Notes: generated by a model from the sequence alone, not told the origin. A stretch of DNA of 64,000 bases from Rhipicephalus microplus (GCF_043290135.1 NC_134710.1:455948376-456012375); one strand, 5' to 3'. Shown: positions 1 to 13,700, counted from the stretch's first letter. Numbers and translations are program-made.

Positions 1-3000
1 CTCATTGTAAATCTTGCTTAGGAAGATTTTGTTGGTAAACCAATTGGTTACTTCTAATAGTTTTGCGTGGCTGTTATACATTATTCAGTGTAAACAAGGT
101 GCCAACATCTTTTTTGCAGCCAATTACGCTTTGCTAGCCAGTGTTCTAGAATTGGGAGACACGAAAGATGTTCTTTTGATTTCCATTCTCAAGATTTTCT
201 TTTTTTGTTTCATGTACTTATCATGCAGTGATTGAATTCCTTTTAAACTCTGGTGCACCCCACATATTTTGCACACAATGCTTCTTTAGGAGAATAGCGT
301 GCACACTAAAGTAAATGAATGTGCTGCATGTGAACAATACATATGCAATTCTAGTTACTTGCTCAACAATGCCTATGCAAGTCCAGTGATTTGCTCCAGT
401 TTTTTTGGCATCGCTGTTTATTATTCCCGATGGTCTCTGCATAGGCTGGCATTTCAAATTGTGTATCCAATAGTTTTTTTGCTTTTACGCTTCTGCAATG
501 AAGTAAAAAATTTAAAAACAAGAAGGTCTGCCCAGCGTTGCTTCTGGTGCGAGTGGTCTTGTTGGCATGAAGGCAAGCTTGAGGCAGCACATGAACTTGT
601 ACACATGGGGGAAAAGAAGGATGTCCGAAGGAGAAGATGGCCATTTCTTCTATTACGTGATGACCTGCAATAATTCAAGTACAACAAGCTCTATCGTGTC
701 AGCAGCGTGCCCGAGTGAGATTTCGTAGAAAAGTTTTGTAGAAAAGGAGGTTGAAGCCAACTCTGGAGCTGCAGATGTTGATGCAAACAGAGGTGCTGTC
801 ATCTGTGTCCTTACTCAATATAGGTGTGCGGTTGCTAAACATTTTGCAAAGGTGTGCAAGTCTTCGCCGTCATCCAAGTGAAACTGGATGTAGCCCTCTA
901 AATGAGAATTAAATGAGCAAAATGAAACAATAATTCTTAGTAATTGGCTGAAAATGTGAGCTCAACGTGATATGCATGTGGTGAGCCTTGAGTTCTGGTA
1001 CAAAAATTCCCAGGCTTTGAAGCAGCCGCTCCCTAGTGAATAGCTGGTGTAAGTTCTGGGCACTTTGCGCCACTCAACACTAACACATTGCGAAGCTGAC
1101 ATCATCATTTGTCTTCGGCTTGGGTTTATTGTTAGAAAACAATGAACTTCAGTGATTTCTCTCATGTACGTCAGCCATTGCCACTTTCCCCACAACACAT
1201 GCTTGTTGGTTTGCATGAAAGTCTTTAAAAAATCGCCAAGGTCTTACGGCAGCAAAATTCAAACTTATTCTGAAAGACCAGTGGCTGGACTAACAACTAC
1301 TAGGAGGTGCCGACATGAGGAGCAAATCAATGATTGGATGCATGAATCACCAATGATCACTTAGAATAGGCAGGGTAACAAATCAGTGAATCATCATCGA
1401 TGAAGCTTTTTTTGTTGACTAATCAGTTGAGATAATTGGCAGCTGTTTTTAAAGAGTTTCATGGGCCATTTGTCTATCATGTTCCTTTATTTAAGGGAAC
1501 AAGGTACGTCCCATGCATTTTTGACTAAAAGGGTACCCACATACTGTATTTATTCGAATCTAGGTTGATAGGTTTTTTTTTTACAATCTTTGTATCGGAC
1601 TCCAGGGAAGACTTAGATTCAATTATTTTGAAAAACAAGCTATTTTTATTGAGAAAAGTGGTGCAGAGCAAGTCCCACCTAGACGGTATTGTATCGCAGC
1701 TAAACCAACACCTGGCTTAAGTACACAGAGGTGTGTTCCGAGGCTGTTTCGACGAGCGTGAGGGTGGGTCAGAGTGAAGATGAAAACATTGCACATGAGA
1801 GCATCCGATTAATTACAAACATGCCGATGCCTTGTAAGTACCTTAAAGATTTCTTTAAAAAGGTTATAAGCCTCTTTCCGTGATAACGCTACGGAAGGTA
1901 TATACACAACAGGGCCATGTTTTTTTCTTTGCATTTTATATGTTTCCATCAGGTGCCTCTCGCAGTATCATTGCTCAGTATCATTAAAGACGGGCGAGCA
2001 ACTGCACACTCTGTAGTCGAGAAGGCGAGTCTGCTCTTGCTGATGTTTCATGTTATTTGAGTCTGTTTTTTGCACACTCCACCACAAGGATTGGCTAACC
2101 TCTCTGTCCTTCCTTTTCTCTTCCTTCAACAAGAAAGCGGTATGCGATACTAGTGACATGTAACAAAACAATGAGCCCTTAAATTTCCACTTCTTTCCTG
2201 ACATTAGCGAATAATTCGGTTAATCTATCACATCGCCAGTAGTGCAACTGCTTCTTGATTTTCAGTTTTATATGATCTCAGAAAGATGCAAAAGCATTGC
2301 ATGGGCATCTAAAATTTGGCAACTTTTTTTCGCACTGTGAGAAGTCGTGCACTTCCACTCGTCTAGTGTATATTCGGTTTCACGGATACCTGGAGTGACT
2401 GTTTAACAATGAATCAGACCTACAAAATAACACTGCGAGGATTTACTTACGTACTGACTGTGTAAAAAGTACTGGCAGTGAATTGGCAACACCCAAGATT
2501 GCTTTTCCAAAAAAAAAACAGAGACACTCGTCAGAAAACAGAAAAAAATGTTTTTGTATTTGAATTACATGCTGCAAGATCTCACTTTGTGGCCACTGTC
2601 AACAGTATTGAGTTTCGTGTAAATACACTAGACGGAACTGTGGTGCTAGTGTCCATGAAAGCTGTCACACACTGTGCCTCGGCCAGCATGGGAATGATAG
2701 GTAGTACACAAATTTGTCTATTCTTCGTTCTTGAGGCTCTGTATGGCTCCGTGTGACCCAGAGCCGCTAAGTTGCGAGACAGCAATTTGCAAATAAATGT
2801 TCAGCAGTTGCGCTTAACCATCTGGACGTCATTACGCTCAGATTGTCTCATCAAGTTCACAGCGGTTTGTTTTCGTATAGGAAACAAAACGAAGACACAG
2901 CAATGAATAAAGCCACAAGTGAGTTTGAAGACACAGGTGTGATGACTAGGCAAACTTGTTTACTACCCATCACTCCCATGGTGGCTGAATTATCACAGTG

Positions 3001-6000
3001 CCAGAGTCCCCTGTAGCTAATTTTAGGACGCTCAACAGCTGCGGTAACCACGTTCCACAAATTTTAAGTAGTCTTTCTACTGCGAGGATTGTATTGCATA
3101 GTGGACAGGTAACCCTTTCGGCACGTCAACTTGCGTATGTGAAATGGTACGAATTCAGAATGCAGCATCGTTCAATTTGAATTGGTAAAGCGTACATCAC
3201 ATTGCTTACATTGTTACGGAGCGTCAAAGATAAAATATCATTGCTCCCTTAATTCATCGCTTCTCAACCTGCTACTCTGCAACTGCTTGGAGCAACAATG
3301 CTCCGGCTGCTCCAAGCTTTAGAAAAGTGTCTTTCCAGGTGTAAAAGGATGATTGGTAGAAAGTTGCAGCCACTAGAAAAATTCGCAAAGTGAATGGAGC
3401 CTTTCTGACTGATCTTTACACGCTTCTCAGCTTCGTCGCCAATGACTGTACTGGATAAGCAACGTAGTTTGACAATTAAGGAAATTACACAAAGCAGACG
3501 AAACAGCAGCGCTGACAACATGGCAGAATCTGGCCAGTGATCAACTGATGGTATTTGCTAAGGAGTAGGTGCACTGCGACATTGGTCTGCCACAGAGTGT
3601 TCTTTGAAATTGAAACTGCTGCCGGTCCTAAAATACAAGCGTATAGTTAAATATTTGTCTTCATTTGGGCAAATGAGTTTAGTTGTCATTATTGACAAAT
3701 CAGTAGCCACTGAATAAAAGCAGAAGTTCAAAAAATTTTGTGAATTAAGATTTTTTTGGTTAGTGGAACAAAGTTAAAAACACTAGTTCGCCTCAGTTTG
3801 ATAAGTTATATTTGTTTTGTTGAATTATAAATTCAGTGGTGCGAATGCTGCTTCAATTGCTTCAAAAGACTACATTTTATTGAAGCTGCAAAATTCCTTT
3901 TACAAAATAGAAAAATTGATCCGAAAGTTGGCTTCCGAGATATCTGAACTGGCTGAATCATCCCACACTGCCACGTGGACCACAACTACTAAGAGAACTT
4001 GGGGTAAACCCGAGGTAGCAGTTGGGACTACCTGATATGAAGTCTCTCTCCTGAGATAGCTACATCCTATATGCACCCATTCACAATTACCTATGCATGT
4101 GTCAGTATTTTTTCGCACAGTTGTACATATGCTTGGGCAGCTTTACGATTTCATTGGGCCTTGCATTTGGGAGAGTTACATATATGGTTCCGTCTGCACA
4201 ACTGGGATGGCCTTAGTAAAAGCAGAGCATGCACTTTAGCTACTTTTTTATCCCCATTTCTGCTTTCAACAGGGAGAGATTATAAAGGGGCAGACTGGTC
4301 TTAGACATCTTTTGTTTGTTTCTTCAGTGATCTTGATCAAACTGCACCGGATTGGGCAGTTTTTTCTGGTGAATTCAAATATTTATATTTTCCTTTAGAT
4401 CATCTTGTTCTTGAGAAACCCAAGTATACCCCCTATTGTTTAAGGTCTTCATAGAAAAAAAGTGCTTAACGAAAAGTGATATTTAAAATATGCCAACATA
4501 GCCTAATGAATATAGATTGAAAGTGTGCAAAAGTTTTTTTTGAAGGCCTCTCTTAGTTATTTACAGCAAAATGAACTATCAATTTCAAAAGCACTTGTAG
4601 TTGTGTTAAGATTTCGATGAGTAATAATTAAAAACGCTTGGGCTTTAAATTATGCTCCCATACTTGCATTACACACATATACTGGTTTCCATTGCAAAAA
4701 AAAATATGTGTATCAGCCCTAGGCACAGAGATATTGAGGCCTCTAAATGGAACTGTCATAGGTTTACTTTTTGAGAGAAATGAAAAAAAACTGTGAACAC
4801 ACAGCTTCTTCAAAAAGTAACAATCATGGTGCGCATGTTTTGCGGTCCTCATAAAGGTGCTCATAAATTCATAGCAGAGATTCTAACACAGGTGCTGGCA
4901 AACTATAAAGAGCCTCGAAGTTGGTTTCCCATTTTTTTGAAGGTTCTGCATGTTAACAGCACCAAGAACCTGGACAGTTAGAATGACATTACGAAAAAAT
5001 TACCACTTCTTGGTGCGTAAAAACTTGCAAAGAGATAGAAAAAACCTTTCGAAACCAAATATAATAATTCAAAAGAATGAACTTTTTGTCACTTTTTAGT
5101 TCCAAAGACCGTTCTGTCTCTTAGGTCAATCTAATCAAGCAATTTCTTCAGGAATATTCACCACCATGGTTTAATTAGACAGAGATCTTGTGAGTAGGTT
5201 TTTTTAAAGAGCACCCACATGTTGCAGAAGCAAGCTGTGCACATACCAAAACTTTGATTTGTAGTAAAGCGTGCTAAGTTTAACTAGGGCAACTGAAAGT
5301 GGACACAGTAAAATGTACACGCACAGACACACAGCCCACAATGTGTCACCATGCCGTCCTTTTCCAAGAAGGAAATGAGATTTCTCGATCCCTGTAGTTT
5401 GATTACAACAGGTTGTAGAGGTAATTGTGCCTTCATTCTGCATCTTTCTTGCTTCTCTTTTCACCCTTCTTATTTATTTGCATGCACTGCCATTTCGCAT
5501 AGTAAGATATATATGGAGTTAACTAAAATGCAGTATCAGCAAGAGGTTATGCGTTGCAAAAAGATAAATACAACAGGAAAGTGTATGAAGCTCATCGGTG
5601 AGGCAAGTTTGGCATTGACAATTGTCCTGAGAATTCATCATCAGACGTCATGGAGTGCTTGCGCATGGAGCCCTTGAGAAAATTTCAAACGTTAAAAGCA
5701 ATCGATGGATGATTTCAAATAAACTACTATAAGGTGGCCAATTCCGCTTGTTTGTCTATATACATTAAAACTTGGTAATTCCAAGTCTCTGGGGTCATAA
5801 AAATTTTTGAATTAGACGGATTTTGGATTAACAATTCATACAGAAAGCGGGATTCATGGAAGTTGGAAATATTCAAAGTAATTTAGGAATGGTCGTTTGC
5901 TGTGCCGGCTAGTCTGCGATTCAAAGGGTCATGTTATCTAGCAATACCTGGTAGCAATTTCGCCACAAACATGGAAAAACAGCTGGCCCATAGCTCTTAG

Positions 6001-7329
6001 CGTAGCTGGTGCCAATGGCTACTTCAAGGATAAGCAACTAGGTCGTCGTAGAAGCTCAGTCGTAGAGCATCGAACGTGTTGTTCGAAGGATAAGCAACAT
6101 ATGATATTACATCTAACAGCACAGAATACCAGGGTCACTTTACAGACAGTAATGATTGAAAAACAAGGAGTATGGTGTTCCTGGAATGTAAGGTGAGCTT
6201 CCACACTAAGGTGATACTTGTAGAAAACTGATGTTGAGGGCAAAAAAACAAGTCATGGTGGCGGAAAATATGAGTGCTGTATCACTTTTGCATCCCTTTT
6301 CTCTCTTCTGTCGTTCTTTGATAAGCTGCATGATACAGAGTATCGGCTAGCGTAGCGGTTCCTTTGGTGGTTAAGTGAAACTAAAGGAAAACTGATTCTG
6401 TGTGAAATTGATGCAGTGAAACTTTGGTACGATAAAGTGAGAAAAGCAATGTTTGGTTTTCAAACAACGGGCTTTCTTCGGCAAATGTTAAGTGAAGGAG
6501 ACCATATGATAGAAAACTGTGGTTATATTACTTGGGTGACAGTCATTACGTGCAGCTTTTGTAACCACCCTTTCCATCCCCTTTTATTAGTATGCTAAGG
6601 GATGCAAGCAACTTGAATGGCCAATTATCAAGTGCTCTGCTCGGGAATGAAAACAAGCGGGGCTCGTTTCACGATGCCAGTGTAATGCATAGACCGAACC
6701 CAAGCTATGTGCCGGGAAGGAAACGAGAGACAATCTTGCCGCATTGGTGATGCACGTTCTAAAAGCACCAACTGATGGCATTGGACCTGTCTATGCTGTA
6801 TGCGTACTCTTTGTGGTATTGATGTTTAGTGTGCTGCGCATGCCTCCTTTACTGCGTATTCGCCCCAAGATCGGAGTATAAGCGACTGCACCGAGATCAC
6901 GCTAGTGCGGATAGGTGGTGCCCATCTTCTGAGCGGTGCACGTTGCTTGATGGAGAATAAAATGCTTTGACTGTAGCCCACTTGTAATATCTTCTTTGCC
7001 CATTACCGAATGGATGCACGAATCTCTCCGATCGTTAGAAATACAATCTGCCATCGAAAGGGATATTCACATGTGGCCACTGTCTGTGTTTTCACACTAT
7101 TTTTGCATCTTTATTTGTAAGTAACCATTCTAGTGCAACTGAATTCGTCATTTGTTGCATTCTTGGTCAATGAGCTAAAGTAACCACGAATCTGCATCCA
7201 CACATAGGACAGTTCATACTTTGTATAATCAGGAAAGCTGAGAGTCGGAGCGCTTTGGTGCACTTCTCCAGTAAGAGCACCAAAAGGTAACAGCACACAG
7301 CTTTGTTCAATTGATGACCTATATGACAG
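1..7329. other. AT-rich intergenic or intronic sequence, no supportable gene
   Basis: I see no protein family, convincing exon or RNA gene in this stretch. Open frames are short (at most about 125 codons) and have low-complexity composition typical of chance frames. Two patches look like worn transposon ends: 1543-1640 (a tract beginning tgtatttattcgaatctagg) and 5767-5840 (aattccaagtctctgggg...ttagacggattttgg). Both resemble dispersed repeats common in arthropod genomes, but I could not pair either with a second terminus. A small cluster of gctgctccaag / gcttggagca motifs lies at 3270-3325. Confidence 0.6.
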
Positions 7330-8766
7330 CAGGGCTCGTACAGGTCCTTGAAATCCTTGAAAACCCTTAAGTTTGAAAAATTCATCTTTAAGGCCCTTGA
7401 AAGTCCTGGGATTTTTCGCCATCCTTGAAAATTCGTAAATTTCCTTAGCAGTGCACTCTCATATTGACGTCGCGACCTCCTAAATGTGGTACATCAGTGT
7501 GTCAACCTGTGAAACTCCTAATTTCTGAAGCAGTAATGCGATGCGGGTGCCCATGATCCCATTTTCCAAAAGTGCTTGTGAAAAAAGTTACTTTGTGGCA
7601 GGGTGAAGCAGTGAGTGTGATATCAAGAAATTAGAGTGTCACACGAAGGGCAAGCCACCTCGCTCAACCACGAAGGATACACAAAAGGATGCACGTTCCA
7701 CTCAATCATAAATGATGCGCAAAAGGAAAGCACACAAGAGGAGTGCTGGTGAACGACTGTCACAGCTCGGCACTGGAAGTGTGCTGCTTAAACAAACTAA
7801 GAAGGCTGCTAGAAAGGAACACACTTCTATCCACAAGATGAGTGTAAATTAAGCACTGTCACAATTTTTACTTCATGGTTGCTGAGAAACATGCTGCGAG
7901 TGTCAACTGTGCACAAGCCGACTCTCTTGATGCAGTGGTGCCATCAAATTTTAAGGCTATAGCAAGCAGTGTGTGGGTTTAAGAATATATTTTAAGTCAC
8001 TTCTCAGGCTACCTAAATGCTTATTCTCCTAAAGAAGCTCATCGCGAGCGCGTCCAACACTGACGTATCTCTATAGGAAGGGCAACGAAAGTTCTAGTGA
8101 AGTCAGATCAGATCTGTAGTCAGGTGAGTGACCTCCGGACTTACACCCCGTACATACCAGCAAAGAAAGCATCGCTGCCGCAGATACCGGCGAGTTTATT
8201 TTGCAGGTGCTTGGTGTGGAACATGTGTGCGAGAGCTGACCATACTGAGCATGACGCGTGCAAAGCTCTGTGATCATGTGACTAAGTCGGCTACACTGCT
8301 ACGTACCTACCCAACTCAGTCCTCACAAACGGGAACTGAATATTGTTCATATCAAAAAGGTGACAAATAATATAGCAAGAATAAATGAATCTTAGTGCAT
8401 GTATCGTGCTTGTAGAGCTGTAATTAAAGCTTGCAGCAAAGAGCACGCAAGCCACAAATATTGTGGCACGACCCATTTATGCCCTGACTACACATGCGCG
8501 TTGAAGCCAATCAGCACGTAATCTGCTGACATGACATGGTGTTTTCTCCCTATGGAGTGTGGAAGAAGGTGTGAGAAATAAGATTATGCTTTTTTTTTAC
8601 AGTGGTGATATACAGATATTTATTGTAGGTGCAATGAAATTAGTCATTTTTAGGTGAGAAAATTCAACTTAGCATACTGCTTTCAGTCCTTTAAAAACTT
8701 TCAACAGGTCCTAGAAAGTCCTTGAACATCCTTCAATTTTCGCTTAGGAAACCTGTACAAACCCTG
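7330..8766. mobile_element. Possible non-autonomous hAT-like element
   Basis: The left edge begins cagggctcgtacaggt. The right edge, read on the other strand, begins cagggtttgtacaggt, giving 14 matches in 16. CAGGG termini are typical of hAT-superfamily transposons. Just inside both ends are several copies of a tccttgaaa-type motif (7345-7435 and 8690-8735), like the subterminal repeats of hAT elements. The interior has only short open frames and no recognisable transposase, so this would be a deletion derivative of about 1.4 kb. The 8-bp flanks (tatgacag and gaaagtga) do not match, so there is no target duplication. The two ends may therefore be old, or may belong to different insertions. 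Confidence 0.45.
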
Positions 8767-10053
8767 GAAAGTGACGCATTAATGTTTGGTTATTTGATGG
8801 GACAAGTTTGTTTTGTGAATATTCCCTCTGCCTACAACAACGCCACCAAAGGGCTCAAGATAATGTAAAACAAGATGGTGTTTTGTGCGACATATGATAT
8901 AATAACGGAGGCATGTCATCTGGATTAATTTTTGATCATCTTGATTCTTTAAATTGAACTCAAATCTAAGCAGACGAGTGGGCTCGCAGAATGTTAAAAC
9001 TGCGCATGGTGACCCAAGTTGAAATATGGCTATGTACTTCTATTCTTTATGAAGGACAATGTAAGTTCCGAAGTGGCAGAATTTACTTGACACAAATATT
9101 TCAACGTAATGAGACCGTACAGTGCAAAAAGTATCTCGAGTAAAATCGAAGCTCGTGGCATCATCGAAAAGCACAACAGCGGCGCAGTTACAATGAGCTA
9201 GATTGGGTCAACCTGTCTTCTTACACCTTGTTAAGGTTTTATCTAACATTCCTTATGTTTACGATGACTCTAACAGCACTTTAGTACAATGTGCGTTGAC
9301 TACAGAGCGGTAAATTATCATAATATAGCAAGAATAACAAAACGTACACACAAAACAGACATCACATGTGTGATTCTGCAACTCCATTCTGACTTTTTTG
9401 CTTGATATTGTGATTACTAAAATGCACCAACTCGCTCAAGGCATTCGACAAAGCGGCAGCTATACTGACATGACCCTGGCGATTGGAGTGTACGACAACA
9501 ACACCCAGTACCTGGCAAGGGCACATACTGATCCTATTATAGTGCATATACAGGCGAACAAGTCCAAACACTTGCGTAGATAATGCTAAACAAACATGCA
9601 AGCAGTGGAGCTTTTGCTAATAAAGCAGAACGAACCACCTTTGAGGATGAACATAATGTGCACACACATGCAAGTCTTACATGGCTAACAGACAACGCAG
9701 AGGCCAATCCTCACTAGGCATGCTTTAGCTAGTGGCCACCTGACATCGACATAAATTGATCTTGCGGCGAATACATCTAGGAAAATTGTTGCGCAATGAA
9801 GATACTTTAGCCCTTGTCCTGTACATGTGTTCGTCTCTTCCATACCAAATTACACTCTCTGAAGTTTATCGCTGTGTGAAGATTAACCGACGCAGCCAGT
9901 ACAGTCGGGAAGCATGTGTACTTGATCTTTGTGCCTGATGTAGAATAGAAATGCATTATGCCATTTCGGTACTTTTTCTGCCTGTGAAGTGTGTATTACA
10001 GGCAGTTTCTGTATCTTTAACGCAGTCCTCGGAACATCACAAGTTCTCTGACG
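8767..10053. other. Non-coding sequence upstream of the tandem-repeat frame
   Basis: No gene family is recognisable. A possible splice acceptor (a pyrimidine-containing stretch ending in cag at 10023-10025) precedes the tandem-repeat reading frame. That frame stays open back to 10021, so the coding part could be an exon rather than a complete gene. Confidence 0.4.
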
Positions 10054-10779
10054 ATGTCATCATACCGCAAGCCACCTGTGAACAACGAAGCTTGCATTGA
10101 AGGTGAAGAGCAGAAAGCTGGAGTGAGCAAGAGGCCCCAGAGATCTAGAATTTCTGAGCCCTTCCACTCAGAGCCTGGATGTCGCAGCTTAGGTGAATGG
10201 CACCCTATGCAACAGCCACAAAAGGACGTGTCACTGAATCATCCCTTGCGACGGCCAAAGGAAGACCTGCCACTGAAACGTCCCCTGGGACAGCCAAAAA
10301 AAGATGTGCCACTGAACCCTTCCTCGCAACAACCAAAGGAAGACCTGCCACTCAACCGTCCCCTGGGAGAGCCAAACGAGGATGTGCCACTGAACCCTTC
10401 CTCGCGACGACCAAACGATGACCTGCCACTGAACCATCCACTGGGAGAACCAAAAGATGATCTGCCACTGAACCTTCCCTTGGGACGGCCAAGGGAAGAT
10501 CTGCCACTGAACAGTCCCCAGGCACAGCCAGAAGATGTGCCACTGAACTCTCCCTCGCGACGACCAATGGAAGACCTGCCAATGAACCGTCCCCTGGGAA
10601 AGCCAAAAGATGATCTGCCACTGAACCTTCCCTTGGGATGGCCAAGGGAAGACCTGCCACTGAACAGTCCCCAGGGACAGCCAGAAGATGTGCCACTCAA
10701 CCCTCCACCTGTTCTCGAGACCACTACGCCCTTAGAGTTGTTCCAGGAGGCATTTGCAGTCCTGAATGACTTCTGGTAG
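10054..10779 (+). CDS. Hypothetical tandem-repeat protein, 241 residues
   Basis: Not assigned to any family. Residues 1-57 are a non-repetitive, charged N-terminal part with no signal peptide. Residues 58 to about 218 hold 13 units of a repeat with consensus D-(L/V)-P-L-N-x-P-x-x-x-P-x-(E/D). Most units are 13 residues; two are 12 (starting at 149 and 200). The C-terminal end (about 219-241) is non-repetitive and hydrophobic, ending in NDFW. There are no cysteines within the repeat and no membrane segment. Early units alternate DLPLxRPLG and DVPLNPSS types; later ones follow a higher-order block that recurs. The ATG at 10054 is the first in the frame, but the frame is open back to 10021 behind a possible acceptor, so this may be one exon. 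The opposite strand and a second plus frame are also open across the repeat, because the unit is a multiple of three and lacks stops. The coding strand is therefore an inference from the unique ends, not proven. Confidence 0.5.
   Translation: MSSYRKPPVNNEACIEGEEQKAGVSKRPQRSRISEPFHSEPGCRSLGEWHPMQQPQKDVSLNHPLRRPKEDLPLKRPLGQPKKDVPLNPSSQQPKEDLPLNRPLGEPNEDVPLNPSSRRPNDDLPLNHPLGEPKDDLPLNLPLGRPREDLPLNSPQAQPEDVPLNSPSRRPMEDLPMNRPLGKPKDDLPLNLPLGWPREDLPLNSPQGQPEDVPLNPPPVLETTTPLELFQEAFAVLNDFW
10225..10704 (+). repeat. 39-bp minisatellite array, about 12.3 units
   Basis: Tandem units of 39 bp (two are 36 bp) share a core close to gacctgccactgaac. Unit starts fall at 10225, 10264, 10303, 10342, 10381, 10420, 10459, 10498, 10534, 10573, 10612, 10651 and 10687 (partial). 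All length changes are multiples of three, so the frame is kept. Third positions vary in the Asp codon (gac/gat), while the sixth codon varies freely in its first two positions. Confidence 0.85.
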
Positions 10780-13700
10780 GCTTCCTTCTTACCTTCATAA
10801 ATATGTCCTGCATGACATGTGGTCCGCAGTCTCTTCTGCAACTAGGCCTGTATCACTGGTGTTGCAGGTCTCAGAGTTTCATTATAGCTGCATCCACAAT
10901 GAAGCTAACAGAACATGCGTAAAAAGTTTGTTGCAGTGAAATTTCATGTATAGACCACAAGAGTTGAGAATGACTTGTTCTCTGGGCGCGGCAAGCATGT
11001 GCATTATTTTTACATCACTTTCACTAATTTATGCTTGTTTGGTTGCACTGAAGTTGCCGTATTTCATTGCATACAAATTCGAATTAAATATACAGATAAT
11101 GGAGAGCTAAAGTTGGATCGCAACTTACATTCTGATTTCTGTGCGTAAGTTGGCTTTATGGCACAGTTTCACGGTAGTATAGACCCTTCATTTTGATCTG
11201 CAGGAACTGTTTTTCTATCATTTTTGTTCTATGATTTGTAGGACAGGGTTATACGAGGAAAAAGTACAGCAGTGAGATGACTCCCGAGTGTATGCACTTG
11301 TCAAATCTTCAAGGGTGGCAGGAAGCTAAAAAAGCGACGAGCCGAAGTATGCACCATCATGGTTTCAAGTGAAGGACAGGAAAGCACTTTGTGCTTTTTT
11401 ACAATTTTGAATGTCTTAAGAGCTGTGTAGCAGGTATAGAAGATCAGGATAGTAGCAGTGATGGAAGTCCTGCTCCAACTGCTCCAAACCGCTCCAAGAG
11501 AGAAATGCTGCTGCATGTAGCTGCAAAGGGCCATATTTGCTCGTGACTGCTCCAAACCTGCTCTGAAAGGATGTTGGCAAGCTAAAAAGAAAAAAATTTA
11601 ACCATGGGACCATACCGTGAGCCTAAGCGAAACCAAAAGCAACCTGTATGCACTATCATCCTTGTGTGCTACTCAGTGGCATAAATCCAGAAAAATCTCA
11701 AGGGGTGCCGCATATCAGGCTATGGTGTTCAATTAATATTTTATTATGGGATGTATTTTTATATATATAGAAAATAAATGCTGCTTCCAAAAATATAAAT
11801 GAGCATAGGGTCCGAGCTCGAGCAATTGCACTGTTCTATTCAGTCTTTTTTGTTTCACCTTTATTCGATTTCTACAGTTCACACAGCTAAGGGGCATTTT
11901 ACACCGGCACGCAGTAAAAGATAAAAAGACTTTTAAAAAGTTGATTGTGCTATACTTAACTGTTAACTAAGTTATATCACGTCATAAAGCTAAATCTTAA
12001 GTGGGACACTTGCTTAGGGTGTCCTCCCCAGCATGAACACCAAAAAAGTCCGGGCTCTCTGACCCCTCTCCTGCCCATGATTTCTGCCAACTATACTGCT
12101 TGTATACTAGCGACATACCAGCATATGGCATGTTTATTAATACAGTTCAATCAATTTATTAGGAACGTGCTCTGGACAGCAATTCTGGTCTCTTATATGA
12201 GATGTCTCTTATAAGCAGGGCACCTCGTATTCATTATTTATCAACCCGTATGTCACTGTAGGCACACTGGTGTCTCTTACACCTATTTTTTTCTTATATA
12301 AGTGCCTATTATAAAAGATGTAAACTGTAAATATAAATACTTAGTAGATGCGTAAGTGGTGTTTTAGACTTGAGGAGTCCGTAGGAACATGCATCTGCTC
12401 CAAAAACACCAACAGCAACCCTAACCTATAGCAATTTTTCTGCTTTGAAGACACTTGAGGCTGCTTCAAAGCACCATTTCGTCTGCTCCAGAATCTGCTC
12501 CAAAAAGCATAATGTCGTTTTCATCACTGTAGTAGGGAACCATGCTTTTGTTTGCAGTGGTCAGGTAGTTCAATCTTGGTGCGCTGGCTGCACAAGTGCT
12601 GTCAGAACAGCTTCTATGACTGTGTCTACCACCGCTTTGTTGGCAGAGGTCATGGCAGAATATAGTTTTGTTTGGTTTGCATGCCTCTTTCGAATGCCTT
12701 GGTTGTTATTTCATGTGGCAGAAACACAGTGGAAATGTGCCAGTTGGGTCTTGCAATGCACTGCTTGAGAAATATTTGTGAGGATTTTACAGCAATCACA
12801 GGCCTTTTCTTTTCAAGGTAGCACTTGCAAAATCTTTCAATATGGTAGGTAGCAAATCTACAAAATTTTTTTTCCAACTTGGCCTTAGATCTGCCATCTT
12901 CACTGCTGACGAGCCAGTTCAAATTCCTGCACTTGGTAACCGACATAGGCTTGCAAACTTAATTTTATTTTTCAAGTGAGCCTCACTTAGCAGGGTGTCT
13001 ACCAACCTTGAAAAGTCGTGGAGTCTCTAAAAAACTTAGCCAGGTCATCAAAACTGACGGCAGTGTGTGAACTTGTCACAAAAGTTAGCATTAGTATTGA
13101 TTAAAGCTTAAAAAGTCTTTCCATCAGCTGACTATGGACAACAGCTAGAAGGGTGGGAAATAAAGGCTGTGCATAACTGCCTCCTCTTAGTGCAAATGCA
13201 AAAGATGCATCACAAAAAAATACATTTTAGTGATATTTTGGCACCTCAAGTAGGAGGTTTGATCACAATAAAAGCCTAATAAAGGCACAGCATATTTGAA
13301 AGGACGTTAAAGAGCAACAGTATTCTTCACATGTTATGAAAGTTAAATTTCACAATCTGTAAAACACCATTCTTACCGGGGCATGACATTTAGTAAGCGA
13401 AAAAGCGCACCACAAAAATGTGGGCGGAGACGCCAACTTCAGATTCCTGTATTAAATGCTGTGACATCATAGATCTTGAAGACTTACTGGGTTCTACATA
13501 ACTTCTACTCAATAAAAATGAAATACATTTTCATGTGTAGGGGCCATATATCTAGCACACGAAGTTACAGAGAATTTCACCAGGCCAATGTCATGAGAAT
13601 ACAAAAAGTACATCTTTAAATAGGTCTTCATGTACAGAGACGTAAAAGCAAAATTTAAGAATTAATCTTCAACTTTTATTTTCCTCTTATGATAGTGAAA

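Noticed and set aside
299..687. Overlapping plus and minus frames of 77-124 codons as genes
   Set aside because: No family motif, low-complexity composition, and equal openness on both strands.
10239..10841. 200-codon minus-strand frame, Gly/Ser/Arg/Phe-rich, over the tandem repeat
   Set aside because: It is open because the 39-bp unit lacks stops in several frames. The plus frame has unique sequence at both ends, so I prefer it, without proof.
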